DNA of 64,000 bases from Pomacea canaliculata (taxonomy: Eukaryota; Mollusca; Gastropoda; Architaenioglossa; Ampullariidae). Both the position numbers and the translations under genes were made by a program. Where the stretch lies: the NCBI RefSeq assembly GCF_003073045.1, contig NC_037594.1:22450927-22514926 (forward strand). Direction: 5' to 3'. Shown piece by piece: positions 12,180-37,900 of the stretch. The notes beneath the pieces are model-generated. The model saw nothing but the letters and a program-made list of their open reading frames with translations, had not been told where the DNA came from and did no database searches. Every line of letters starts with the position of its first letter. Position 1 is the first letter of the stretch.

Positions 12180-12346
12180 AGTGTCCGGTGTGCGGGGCTG
12201 CTATTAGAGATGTCATCTGCGCATACAAGACAAATGCAGAATAAAATAATTCATGTGAAAAGAACAAAGGCGTGTGATTTTTTTTTTACCTTAATGCTGA
12301 TTTGTACAGCTTCTTGTAAAAATAAGTTGAAGCAGGCTGTTCTAAA
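12180..12346 (+). pseudogene. Partial copy of the RING gene: last 20 codons plus 3' UTR
   Basis: This stretch closely repeats 3412-3577, the end of the RING gene. The end of the RING is still open in frame as CPVCGAAIRDVICAYKTNAE and stop, with two Arg codons changed (to Gly and Cys). The 3' UTR match continues through GAAGCAGGCTGTT, then diverges at a short A run (12342-12348). The 5' part of the gene is absent. The copy sits directly after the Harbinger-like exon. It may be a 5'-truncated retrocopy or a leftover of a local duplication; having only last-exon sequence does not separate the two. Confidence 0.85.
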
Positions 12347-13329
12347 AAAATTTGTTTATTTGTACATTTTAAAAATATATTTCCTTGACCTGAATTGAGA
12401 AATTGATGTGACTTTACAAATGTGATTATGTTGTCTGCATACATTGAATTTGACACAGCAGCAGAAAAATTGTTGCTGTTTTATATGTATATGTAGCAAA
12501 TTGTACCCTCAATCTGGCTGCTCAAGTACAGATGGGTGTGTGCTGTTGTATGTGTTCCTTTCAAATGGTCTAGATTGTGGTTTTTGTGTTAAGCTTTGAT
12601 GCACCATGTTTCCAGTTATAATTGCTCATTTCATCACTAAAGTTGATCATGTAATTATTTCTCATTTGCTTTTTACCAGCCCCATGGCAGAAACAATTAT
12701 GCATCAGTGTGTACATGTGAACACAATTATCGTGTAAATCAGGAGTTTTTGTTTTTCACTGTCACAATAAAGAAAGATAATGACATCTATTTATGTGAAA
12801 GTTGTTGTTTTAATTTAGTACTAAAATCAAAAGAGAAGAAGATCTAAGCTCATGGGAAAGTCTCCATCAAATCTTAAACTTTTACTTAGGGTCTCAACCA
12901 ATTTTTCCAAAAGTTCCATCCTTTTTCTCTACTCCACTATTAACACCTCTTGAATTGCCAGGCTCCTTTCAAAGTAAGTCTGAAGCTGCTCTGATGATTC
13001 TTTGTTGGACCTCTGATATGTTTCCTGCACACAGGAGTCTCCTGGGACATTCCTTGATGTTCCTCACAGGGTTCTTTTATTGGGGTGTCATCTTGCTAAT
13101 GGATACTGGAGTGCTCGGAAGAAATGTTTACTGGAAAATAAGTATAAAAGTACAAATGAATTATGACCAAGTAGATGGGCATGGAAAACCTGACAGGCCA
13201 GTATGTCCATGAGAACTGTGCTTTTACTGGAAATATTGCATGCTTACAAAAAGATCCTAACTGATATCTAGACCCATCTCTTTGTGGCCGAACAGACTTT
13301 CAAACCAAAAAAAAAAAAAAAAAAATCAT

Positions 13330-13765
13330 GTTCCTTGTGTCGCTATATGGTCGTATACCAGCCTGACAACTCCGCTCCTCGTCTGATGATAGTCTCCTTA
13401 TAATTACTCTGTCACCAGAACAACGACATATATATGGCCACAGGATTTTTAGTTACTGTGCAGTGAAACAATGGAACTCTCTCCTTTTCCATATTCGCCA
13501 CCAACCCACCCTTCTCTGCTCGTCTTCCTTTTGCTATATCGTATGTTACTATTGCAGTTCTTGTTATTTGGTTCCTCTTTGCGTTCTCTGTATTCTTTAT
13601 TCATCCTTAGTATCGTTTGTTATTCTTTCATAGTTCGTATGTTATTCGTTTGTTTTCCTGTCCCTCATATGTTGTTCATGTTTCGTTCTTGTTAGGCGCT
13701 AGGAGCATGCTCCTTAGGTGTGTGAGTAATGCACTTTACTGAATTATTATTGCACTTCACACTGT
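13330..13765 (+). mobile_element. LINE 3' end, truncated
   Basis: Begins just after a 19-base A run (13307-13325). It encodes a degraded LINE C-terminal motif, GHRIFSYCAVKQWNSLLFHI, at about 13435-13495. Then comes a T-rich UTR with TTGGTTCCTCTTTGCGTTCTC and a tail containing GAATTATTATTGC. The UTR resembles the one at 23.4-23.6 kb (shared GGTTCCTCTTTGC and GAGCATGCTC-like blocks), so both belong to one family. It lies upstream of RPT6, outside any gene. Confidence 0.55.
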
Positions 13766-13990
13766 TAACAGTTCTGAAGTTACTATTACTTTCTGGTGAT
13801 AGTAAGGAAATATCCGTTGCACATGACATTAAGTAATTTATTCAAGTTAATAATTATTTTTAAAAATGATGTTAAAGAGTAAAACGTAGAAGCTTTTCTT
13901 TATCTATTGTCTTGAAATTATGGCGTGCACTCTGTGAACGCGTTAACCAGAGTTATGTCCCATGTCGACTTTTTAACATCGGTAGCCAAC

Positions 13991-26363
<12,373 letters not shown>

Positions 26364-28979
26364 CCTTTCCAAAGGATGGTCATCTGTGTATGAAATCATT
26401 CTGGCCCGTCATTTCTCATTAGTAGTAGAATGGTGGTAGAATATTAAAATTCTGTGCTTTTTTTGTACAGTACAGCTAAACCTTATCCAGTAACATTGAT
26501 CAGGCTATTTGGACAAAAGATTTTGTGGATGTTTTCATCAAAAGTTAAGGTTTCACATCACAATTTGTCCTAAATTTTTATTTATTAGTCATTTATTTCC
26601 AACACTATCTGTTGTAAAACTACAAAAGGTTGGAATTTCTGGATGGATAACGATCATCAGCCTCAACTATAAAAGGTGGAAAAGGATACACAACCTGCTA
26701 CCATTGAAAAGATTGTTTCTGGATTTGCATTTTGCTATTCTGTAGGAACCGACCAACAGTAAAACCTTTTGTCTTACTATATGTGATGAAAGTAAGAGAA
26801 GTTGTCCAGGATATAAAAAGCTATTCACACGACTTTGATGTTTGAAAATAAACTTATCTTTGTAATGATATAAATTTGTTTGCATATTCAAGTGTACCCA
26901 TGCATTTTTTTATTACACTCTTTATTTTTAAAAAAATTTGCAGCACAAGTGGCTGCCATTTATCATTGAAGTGTTGTGGCAAGGTGTAATACATAATGTA
27001 GTTCATGTATTTTTATTTTAAAACTTCAAAAAAATTTAAATACAGCTGCATTTCTCGTGGACAGTGGTTAGTACCATTTCAAAGTATTCCAACACACTGG
27101 TCAGATGGTAAAAAAATCAACTTCCTTATGTCCAGAGGCTTGATTTTTGTTTAAATCCCAAACACAGGTACAGGATATACTTACAACTTCTTTTTTTATC
27201 TATATTAGCTGTTTCTGCAGTTTGTCATGTATTTTATCACAAAGTAGCAATATAGGTGGTACTTGTCATGTAATTGCCTCCGGTGTTGCTGGACACACAG
27301 TCGCAGCCATTCACTCATGCACTACAACTCCACAGTGACTCGCTTGGCCGGAGGCAGGTGATAGCCATTTGAACCACTAATAAGCAAAATCAAAACAAAG
27401 TGAACAATACAAATTTATCAACAATCTAAAATAGTGATGAAGGGAGCAAATGCCCCACACAAAAATGAAGGAATGCAGGACAAACTGACACATGACTGTC
27501 TAAACCACCCAACAGATGTGGACGCAAAATAATACACACTGCGATGTAGAACTAAAGGGAAACAAAAACAAAATTTTAACGAGGCCTTTTTAAACAGAGG
27601 ATGACGGTAATGTTGTCGCAGTCCTTTCTGCTTCTTGATCCTTCCTTGTTCCTGTTGCGAATGTCTTAATCACTGGGAGGATCTATACCAGCCCGCACTA
27701 CAGAATGGCACAAAGTTCACAAAGCTGGGCCGAGCCTGGAGGGAGAAGGAAGACGAATGTGCAGCACTTCAATAAAGTTGAACAGAAAAACTCACATGGC
27801 TTTGTTATGGGTCCATTGATCTTCTGCTGCTCAACAAACAGTGGAACTGGTCCAAGGAAAGCAGTTTCCCACTGTATCTACTGTCTGGCACTGCCTGGTG
27901 CCTGGAGATACAGGGCACGCCAGTCTCTGAGGTTCACCTAAATATCTGGTAGGGGTTGGAACTAGACCCGACCAGTGGTCAACACCTACATCTACACCAT
28001 CCAATTCTTAGATTATACACTTGGTATAATCTGTCATAGTACTAGTGTGTAGTACTAGTATTAGTCCTGTGACTAATTGTGACTGCAACCTACATAGTCT
28101 CTTTATAACTGCACAAACACTTGTGTATAACACAAATAGCAAAATGTGTATAAACAACAGAATTCTTAAAAATTTTTTAAGACTTCAAAGAATATCAACA
28201 GCTGTCAGAAATATTTAACCAAGTATAATTTAAGTAAGGACAGAAACTTTGTAAATGAATTCTTGGAGACAACCTTGTCATTTTGATAAGATTCATAATA
28301 TCGGATGCAGAACACCTTGAATGCATGCATCATTTGATGCAATGTAAGTTGTAAGCTTTAAATAATCAAGCTGTTTGCTGCTAAAGAAGTAGCTACATAA
28401 AGTGTCACCCAAACAGTCAAGTTAGCATGCTTTTAAGGATGCCAACAAAGGACAAGTCCAGTCTCTCTGCCCAAGTATGTTTGTTTTACAAGTGTTAGTC
28501 AAAGTGGAAATCCCCAAATCAAGTAGAATGTAGACTATGGTAATCTAGTTATTCAGAATTCATCAATAAAATGAACTATGGCATTTTCTTTCAACAGTCT
28601 GCATTACAATAAATCTATGATAAGCAGACCAGTATAAAGAGGTGGAGACAATAGGGTTACTGAACACTAATCACTATGATTTCCAGTGGAGTTTCACAGC
28701 ACTAGCAGGATTGGTACAACTGTAGTCTCGAGGTCATTGGCTTTTAATATTCTGAGTTTGCGAAGCTCAGATGAATCTCTGAAAGAAAACACTGTTGCTG
28801 TCAGTTGTTTTTGCCATCACCAAAGTCGATAAAAGGCACTGTTTTTCCTAGGACTGGATGACACGATTACTGGCTTTAAAACAGTTATGCAGCAGGCAGT
28901 GCTGAGCCCTCTGCTTTCATCAGTTCACACCATTTAGCTGGGTCAGCAAGCAAATTCCAAAGAACATGTTTCTGTGAGG
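26364..28979. other. Convergent 3' flank between RPT6 and the laminin-like gene
   Basis: Holds the RPT6 3' UTR (candidate AATAAA at 26847-26852) and presumably the 3' UTR of the laminin-like gene. No further coding exon is recognised. 27500-27960 is less AT-rich and may be an old repeat, but I cannot place it. The remainder is AT-rich with no visible structure. Confidence 0.4.
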
Positions 28980-31900
28980 TCAGAAGCCAACCAATGCAGG
29001 CAACTTCGCGTTGGTTGCTTCTGGCATCACTAAATCTGGCAGAGGGCGCTGGCATGGCTGGAGATCATTGATGTGTGCATAGTTCGCAAGGTTGATGTAC
29101 CTGCATACCCAACAATTTCACATAAATTTTTTAGTGAAATCTAGGCTGTAAACAACAGTTTGAAAAAATTCTGGCGTGTTTTATTCATATACATTTCTTT
29201 TTCCACGACAGCTTTACATTCAACAATTTAACTCATGATGATTGTGTTGGTCATGTGAAAATCATTGATGACAAAACTGCTTGTAGTTTTCAATGAATCT
29301 CACTTCTCTTTGTTAATCTAGTTTTAGTTAAAAGAAACTGTTGTTAATATGTGCTGTGCCTCACCGATTGCCAATGACTAGTTGGGCCACATCACCAACC
29401 AGTGAGTGTTGAGGGTCGTTGACATCAGGACCCACAGTTACCTGATGAGGACCGTTGATGTCAGAGGCTATTGACCAGAACCCTGCATAGTTGGTTTCCT
29501 TTGACTCCCCCCATGCCTTGTATCTCACACTACAACAGCATAAGAACCACAAGGAAACTTACTTCAGCCATATATCAGAAATAGTCAACATTGAATGGCT
29601 AATGAAGAAATTCACCTTTGCCATTTTCTCATGTCATACACATGTAAAAACAAGAAGACACATGAACTCGATAAAATTGTGTTCTTTACTTACTTTTTGC
29701 CATCATCAGTAATGGTCAGAAGGCTGAGAGGCTCTGTGATGCCATCAGGACGTTTCAGAGTGACATCTTTGTCTCCAGTGCTGATGTGCAGACCCGACTC
29801 TGTTGAAGATATTTCGGCCTGAAACTTCTGTTTGTTGGAAGAAATATTTGAGATGTTATTTGAGGTGTAAGATATTAATTATATTAGCAATGAACACCAT
29901 ATGTTTGAATAGCTAAACACTGTGTGTGTAAATGATGATGAAAATTATATGCTCTTAAGTGCATTTGTTTCCAGCAATAAAAACTGACTATGTCTAGTAA
30001 ACATGTTCTCAGCTTTTCTCTATCAGCTGTAACATTGATGACAACCATGCATAACATGACAGATTTCAGCTTTGTGCATGTCCATGTTCAAATGGAAGCA
30101 AACAGCAAAGTGGGAAGTAAATTTTTATTTTTTAATTGTACCCAAGTTTACAAACACACTCAAGACACATAGCTATTGGATATGAACAATTCATGAGCAA
30201 GCTCTGCTACCTAAACAAAACCACACAAAGGAAGTAAACATGGTTCTTGAATGTTCTTAGCATTAGATTTCTCACCTCTTCTCTTGTGTAACTAAGCAGT
30301 GGCCCTCGTGCATTTGGAGAGAACAGCACAGCCACAATGTCTGACTTGTCAAAGGTGCCCAGGTCGATGCCTTTGTTGTTCAGGTCAAAGTGCACACAGC
30401 TTGACCACACCTAGGGGAAGTAATCACCATGTGTTTAGAGCTGAAGATTGTCTGGGTTCAGGTTCCCTCCCCACTCCAGCATTTAGGCTGCTGACACCAA
30501 GGAATGAGAATAAATTTTCTAATATTTGTGCACATGATAATCACAGTTACTATTAATTCATATCATAGACAAATAGTTAATACAATATTGTAAATGTTTA
30601 AGAAGTTATAAATCTTGGCCCTTACTCAACTATCCAATGTGCTTCACATCCAAGACTTCTACATTTACTTCTTGGTGTCATGCAATAAGGCAAACTACAG
30701 AAAAAAAGTTAGGGTCTGATAGTCTATTAGAAGTCTTTTTTGGATAGCTTACTCTTTCTTGATGGCATGTACCGACAAACACACCGATGGCATGGTCGGC
30801 TTGTTCCTTTGACAATGGTTTGTTATCAATTTCTAGTTTTTGAAGACAGCCGATTAAGGGCCTGAAAAAGAACATCGAAGTATTGCAGCTAGCTGTAGAT
30901 TAGTCTACAGAATTTTATTTTGTCTTGGTTTTGATGATCTGCAGTCGAGTGTATTTCACAGAGATAGTAAAAAGTAGAAATGTCAGGAAAAAGAATAAAA
31001 CTGAGTACCTGTAATTGGATTTCTCAAAGCCATGCTGACTTGTCACAAAGGCTCCAGCTACTACACCATCTGCCATACCTGTGAGCAAACGAGGTGTTCC
31101 CTTTTCTATGGTGAAGGCACCATCCTTACCATCAAGTTCTGGGTATGTGGTGCTATCACTGTACTTAATCTGAACAAAATATTGGAAAATATATTACACT
31201 ACAAGAAAATAAGAGACAGTCATCACATAGTGTAGATTCGAATGGAAAATGAATCTGCACTTTTCAAAAGTTTATGTTTGCTTTTATGTGGTTTGTTTTC
31301 ATTTAGTAATTATTGTGTTTGTATCCCAAAAGTAGATGGGGGCATTTTACCTTTAATGTGTGAAAATTGCCATCAGTCAAGTTGTTCTGACGGCTGCGCA
31401 AAATGACAGATTCTGAAGGAGTCGTGGTATCTATCATAACAGCACCACCATCAAGCACCACTCGAAGAAGAAACCTCTGGAAGAGTCCATGAAATGCCAA
31501 TGAGAATGGGGTTTAGTATATGAAAAGTTGTGGCTCTATGCTCCTTGAGTAGAAGCAAGAAATAAACTATACTAATATGAAAAGCTGCAAACTACAAAAG
31601 CATGTGACATGCATAGTGGTCTACTCAATTTATTAATAAATAGGGCTAAACACTGTTTAACACTTAAAATGTGCAGCTTACCTGTCTTTGGTTCACAACA
31701 TGTAGAAGTGCTGCTGATGACTGAAGAGTCCGAAACTGTAAATGAACAGTTTGCACTGTCCTTCTTGGTGGTAAGACTGTTGCAGGAAGTGCAGAAATCC
31801 AGCTCCTTCAAAAACCAGTGAACTGCCACCATGTGTCTCAGAACTGAAATGGGAAAGCAACACTATGCACTTCTCTGTTTATGGTCCCTTCTGCTGGATG

Positions 31901-34900
31901 TATCATTACTATATAACCAAATACATGTACATCATCAAACTAACCAGTAAAAGACAGTCCACTGCATCTGTGCACAGCTCCCAGCCGAGCACTTCTTTTA
32001 CACAAACACAGCTTAATTAGGTTGTTCAAAAATGTTGCCTAATTTATCACGAAAAGACACAAACCACTGGCTTGTACAGAGTTGTGGTGTCTCGCCTTCG
32101 CTGGATGTGTGCAGGAGGGGCACAACCTGACTGTTGAGCTTCAGCCCCGCAAGGCAGCCTGTCCAGATGTCACGGCTTAATGAAAACTGGATAAAACAAT
32201 CAGCCACATGATAAAACTATAATTTTAAATAAATAACTTTTTATCTATCTGTTGCTATGCATACATATGACATGCTGTCATAGATTCAGGAAAAAAAAAA
32301 GGTAAAAGAAGTTCAATAACTCTAAGGACATTGGGGAGTGAGAAATTAGAGTTCTTTCTTGTCTCAGGGCCAGCTTTCCCTCTTGTTATGTTCCCGAGCC
32401 CTCTATGGAGTTAGGTACCCACTGTACAGCTGGGTCATCTTAGGAAAGTATGGTGCATTATATAAGCATGTGAGAAAACCTTTTGATTCACTAGACTATC
32501 CTTTTCTGCATATCATGTAGCAGGTTACAGATGTTGAATGCATGTGTAAAATGCTTGCATGTAGGGCTTCTTGCATTTCAATTGCTAGCTAATGAAATAT
32601 TCCCAAATACATATCATTTGTGATAAACATGCGCCATATGGCAGATGTGTTATAACAAAATTATTACCATCTTTAGTTTTGATGAGATTCAAAGTATGCA
32701 AAGCAGCATAGTTACCGGTTCTGTATCTGACAGTCCTCCAATGTAGGCATGTGTAGGGTGAGGTTGTAGCAAGGCTATGTCAGACACTCTGACATCTGTT
32801 TCTGACACTTCTTTTCCATCTTTTGAAGCAACGTGCAATGACAGACTGGTTCCCACTCTTGAGAAAATAAAATGTTACTTTTCATTAACTAGTTTGAGCA
32901 CTGCAAATTACAAAACAGTTTCTTTTCTGAGTCTGTGTACCATTCCATCCCTATAAGACATGAAGTCCACAAAAGTTTCTTATGAGTTTATTGAGACAAA
33001 ACAAGATTTACAAGGAACTATATTTCAATTTTCTATTTTCATGCAAAATTCCATTTTGAAAGTAATAAAAAAAATTACATAGTAAAATAAAGACTGCACA
33101 GTTCATATCATGTAATGTGCTGATTGTTTGATCATCATGCAGAAAATTGTTTAAATTTTCATATGAACACAAAGAAGCATGCTAGAAAAGATCCCGGCAC
33201 TGTTCACAGCTGGTGTGGAGTGGACAGAACACAATAATTGGATAGAATCTCACCTGCTAACTCTGATGTCATACCATTTATCCTCTATCAAAGTTAGGTC
33301 TGATGACACTTTGTTCAAGACTTTGCCATTACTATCATAAGCTGTCACCAAAGGTTTCTTTTTCTCTAAGGACAGACTCAAAGATACCTGCAAAAGTTCA
33401 ACAACAATTTAAAAGAATTTAAAATAGGAAAAGGAACAGAAGTACAAAAATAGAAAGAAGTATGCTAAATAGTTTTATAAAACTTTTTTGAAAAACAGAA
33501 TAGGATCTGGGTGTTGGATGAGAGGGAATATTACTGTATGCTTTCCCAATTTACAAAGTGTACATGCAGTTTTAAATGGCATAAAATAACAGTTCTTGGT
33601 GTTTAAATGAATTTTAAAATGATGGAGATTGGTAAAAAGGGAGGCAAGATAGTTTTAACAAATCATGACTGCAACGCTTATGCAATCATAACATACAAAC
33701 ACAGTTTTCTTTTACATTAATGTCGAAACAACAAGGGCTTGAGATGGTGGAAAGTTGTGAACTGTATGCATGCATCTAATGCGAACAGCTGAGTTACCGA
33801 GTTGTTCCCTTTGACGAAAACAATGGGTCCATTATTTGTCTGACTCCGGATACAAACATCGATTGTTGTTGTGAGTGACGGCGTGATGTCGTCGTGTACA
33901 AGCAGGAATTGACAGGTAGCCATTGCCAGTCTTTGCGACAGAAAGCTGAAAATTTAAAGAAGACATGCTTGCAAAAGTTTTCAAAGTCAGGACATGCTGG
34001 TTGGAAATGCATCACAACTTTTGCGAATGAAACGCCAAGTAAGACTAATTATATAAGCATATTGTTAAACTGTTTACCTGCATGCTCTGCAGCAATTCTC
34101 GAGCTCTTTGCACCTGTAATCTCAGGTGCGAGATATTGTCCCGCAGGGCTTGAATCTGTCGGGTGGCCTGGTCGCACGTGCGAGGCAGCACCTTCCTGAT
34201 GTTAGCAATGGCCTGCGTGTTGCTCCGCACTTCACTCACTGCACGCACATAAACACACGCATAACACACCATAAAATAGTCAGACAGGTCAGGACATTTT
34301 CCAAAAAGAAAGCAGACCATGTCTACCTTTTTGAAAGGCCTCGATGATAACCGATGCGTCATCGCTGGCTACTTTGTCCGTTTCTGGTTGCCCTGGAGAC
34401 GGAGACTGCTCAGTCTTGTTGACTGTCGCCTTGGCCAGTGCACGTTCCGCAATGTGAACTGCTCTGTCCATGCGTTCCTTGACTGAGCTGTGGAACCTTG
34501 ATGTGGAATTATGAAGACAGAATAGAAGACATGAAACTTTAATACGAATGTCTATGTGTATTGCCTACGTGCATGTACAGATGTATGTGTGTGTGGTTGC
34601 ACATGTTTGCATACATACATGTAAGTGTGGAGTGTCACGGGTCAGTGGATTGCTGAATGTGAGAAAGAGACTCGAATTTCTTTAAACACATTGAAATAAA
34701 ACAAAAGTTTTTTCTTTAAGAAAAGCCATGTTTCATATTTCAGATTTCTCTTAATCAGACATGAGATCCACATATAAATAAGCACAAAAACACGCGAGTA
34801 AACAGCCAAAACATCACTCGATTTGAACTCCTACATCGACAGACTCATAAAGATTTACAATTCCGTTTTAGTAAACCTTTACCTGTTGACCCTTTCGCTC

Positions 34901-37900
34901 AAATCTTTGGCCATCTTGCTGGTGTTGTCGGCATGTACGATGAAGTTTTGTACCATTGGCTTCAAATCTTTCCAATTTTTGTAGGCTGTCGCGGTGTCCT
35001 CCGTCACTTTCTCCACGCTCTGCCACTGCTTAGCAGCTTCTATGGTGTGGAGAAGACCAAGAAAACTATGAACCTGATAAAGCGTCTGGTTTGTGTAATA
35101 ATAATTTCTTTTTTCAGTTTTCGGTACGCCAAATGGTTCATATTAAAATGAAATACTGCAGGTTGCGTGTGCGCGTGTCTTAAAGTGAGTTACACCTACT
35201 TTTAGTATGCATCTGGATCAAAAAGTCTTTATAGAAATAGCCATAAAGACACAGAAAGAACTAGATACAGTGAGAAAAAATGGCAATAATTTTGCACATT
35301 AATTCAACCTGAAACGATTGTTACCATATGGCTGCATCAAATAAAAGTTTCACTGGTTTGATTAAGTATAGAAAAAGATAATTTCTTTCTCATATTAATA
35401 TGAAAGCACAGTGTTTAAAAAAGTCTGAAAATGACAATATTCTTATTTCCTTTACTTCCCTACTCCGCGAAGTCATCGTGAACCATGTTGTATCGGTTGT
35501 GAATGTGGAATGACAAAGTTTTGTTGGAACATACCGGTTGTCCTGTCGTACACCTGGTCCGCGCGCTGTACGACATCGTTACTCCTCAGGTTGACACCAT
35601 CCAGGTAGACTGACAGCTTTTCTCCTGAAATTATATCATCAGGGATTCTTCTACACCAGGGGCAAGAAGCGAGTGCATGTTTGTTCTTATGTGTGTATGT
35701 GAGAGAGAGAGGGATGGGGATTGCATCTTTCATCGCTAGGATGGTAGTAGAATGGGAATAATAACATTCCCCGAGCAAGCGTAAGAAAAGGATTCTCTAT
35801 TTTATGTGATGAAAAGTAATAATCTTAGAAATAAAAACAAAGTCTGTAGCAATTTATAAGATGAAGCTAATTCTCCAAACTCGACCAGTCCCTATACCAA
35901 GTAGTGCAAAATGCAGGACCGGAACCGACTAGACAACCAGGTGGCTTTTCAAACTAAGACACAATTTTTAAAACTTTATCATATATACATAATCCTTTAT
36001 CTTAAGTTTTAACAGTTTTGGCTAATTCATTTGAAAAGCCACCTGGAAAATCATAAATTTAAAAAAAAACGTAATTTATGGCATAGATATGTACAAAATG
36101 AACCTTCATCGCCAGTTCGAGGTCTGTGTCTACCGCTCGTCACACCAAGTGGTGCCAAAAAAATCCATTATTCATTTCAGTCTCTCACCAAATTCCGCCA
36201 TCGCAGAAGTAGAAGATGGCCGTTTTGTCGGTTTCTTTTCATCTACAAACACAAAGTCTTCATCGTCTATGAAGTCAAGCGGTGATACCCCACTTCCACA
36301 GCCTTCATAATCGTCGTCATCGTCCTCATCATCGCCAGATCCTTCTACCCTGCCCAGCAACTCCGACGGTGGTCTCCACCTGAGCTCCTGCTGGCTGCCA
36401 ACGAGGACTCGTAGTGTGTCCAGAAGCGAGAAGAGTTTCTGCACAGCGTGTGGACGATAGAGTTTTTTAAATTTTAGAAACGCAACTTCATTTTTCAAAT
36501 TTTTTTATTGATATATCTTACAATCACCATTTGTCGTGTCAATGGGTGATGCGTTTAGCGATGACACAAGGGCCAATGTCTTTCTCAAGAAGAAAAGCAT
36601 TTTTTTTTTCAGATGTTGTATGCAGATTGTGTTATTTGTAGCTATGTTGACATTTGCACCTGTCTTATAAATAGTTGTGTTCACTAGCCTTGTATGCAGT
36701 TGTGTTGATATTTGCATCAGCATTAAGTTTCTAATGTCCTCAGACCTTTGGTGTCATGTGGTCTTCGCGTACTTCGACATTTCTCCCAGTTAAGAAAAAC
36801 AGTTGTGCTGGTATTAGCGTCGGTGATGTATGCAGATGTGCTGTATGTGGAGGTGTTGATGTTAACGTTGATGGTGTATACATGATGTTGGGAGCGAGAA
36901 GGCGAGGCATCACAAGATCAGAGCTGCCTACCTTGCCGTCGGTGGTCAAGCGCTCGCCTATCATCGTCAGAAGAACGGCATCTCGTGCTCCTTCTCGCTT
37001 CGTCACGAGCTGGCTCCTGCGTATGGCGGGTTGCAGAATCCTGTAGAAAAGCAGAACTAAGTTTGATGAGATGGGTTAAGGCACTGGGGAATTTTTAACC
37101 AAACTCAAGTAAAGGCGAGAAAGCTTGGGGTTCAACTTTCACCAAAAGCATATCTGAAACAGGCATTCCTGCATCTTTGCTCAGATCGTTGTACATTATT
37201 TACACTAGCTGTACACTTTCATATCTTGTTGTGGTTTGATATGTCTTAACTGACACATCCATAACGGCTAGGTGTGTATTGTGTTCATGTTTATAGTAGC
37301 GAGTTTGACATGAATGTGTATGTCTGATTAGAAATTGTCTGACAAAAGAGTTGCTTCCACTGACACTATATTTTAAATATGTGGATAAAAAATGGAGACA
37401 AAAGAGAACTAAGACTCAAATATTCCCAGCAAGTCAACTACTACAGCGGAGGAGACATAAGTGAGTTTTGTCATCTTCTTGAATTAATGTTATTTGAGTA
37501 AACTGGGGAAACGTCAAAATTTAGTTCTCTTAACAGATAAACATGACAGAATCATTTTTGAAAAAAAATGGGTTAGAACGAAGGGCGAACAAGTTGTTAA
37601 GTATTTTTTTTTATTTGGTGTACCTTACCTCTCGATCTGTCTCGCACGTTCCTCTTGCTGACGTGCATGCTCGCGCACGCGGTCGATGATCTGCAGGATC
37701 TGTCTTCGCTCCTCAGCAGTGACGTCATTGTCGGGGGGACGTCTGCGGAGGGAGACTGGCGGCCCAACATTGTCCTCGTCCTTTCCCGCTGACAATCGTC
37801 GGAAATCTTGTACGACCTGGTAGTTGCCCTGACAGTCAAACATCAAACATGTCGGCCTTATTCAAGCAGTCAAGATGTCGTCTTCAGGACACAGACTGTC

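Noticed and set aside
27276-27355. Inverted repeat GCCTCCGG / CCGGAGGC with a 64-base loop
   Set aside because: Only 8 bp, no target duplication, no related copies seen; could be chance.
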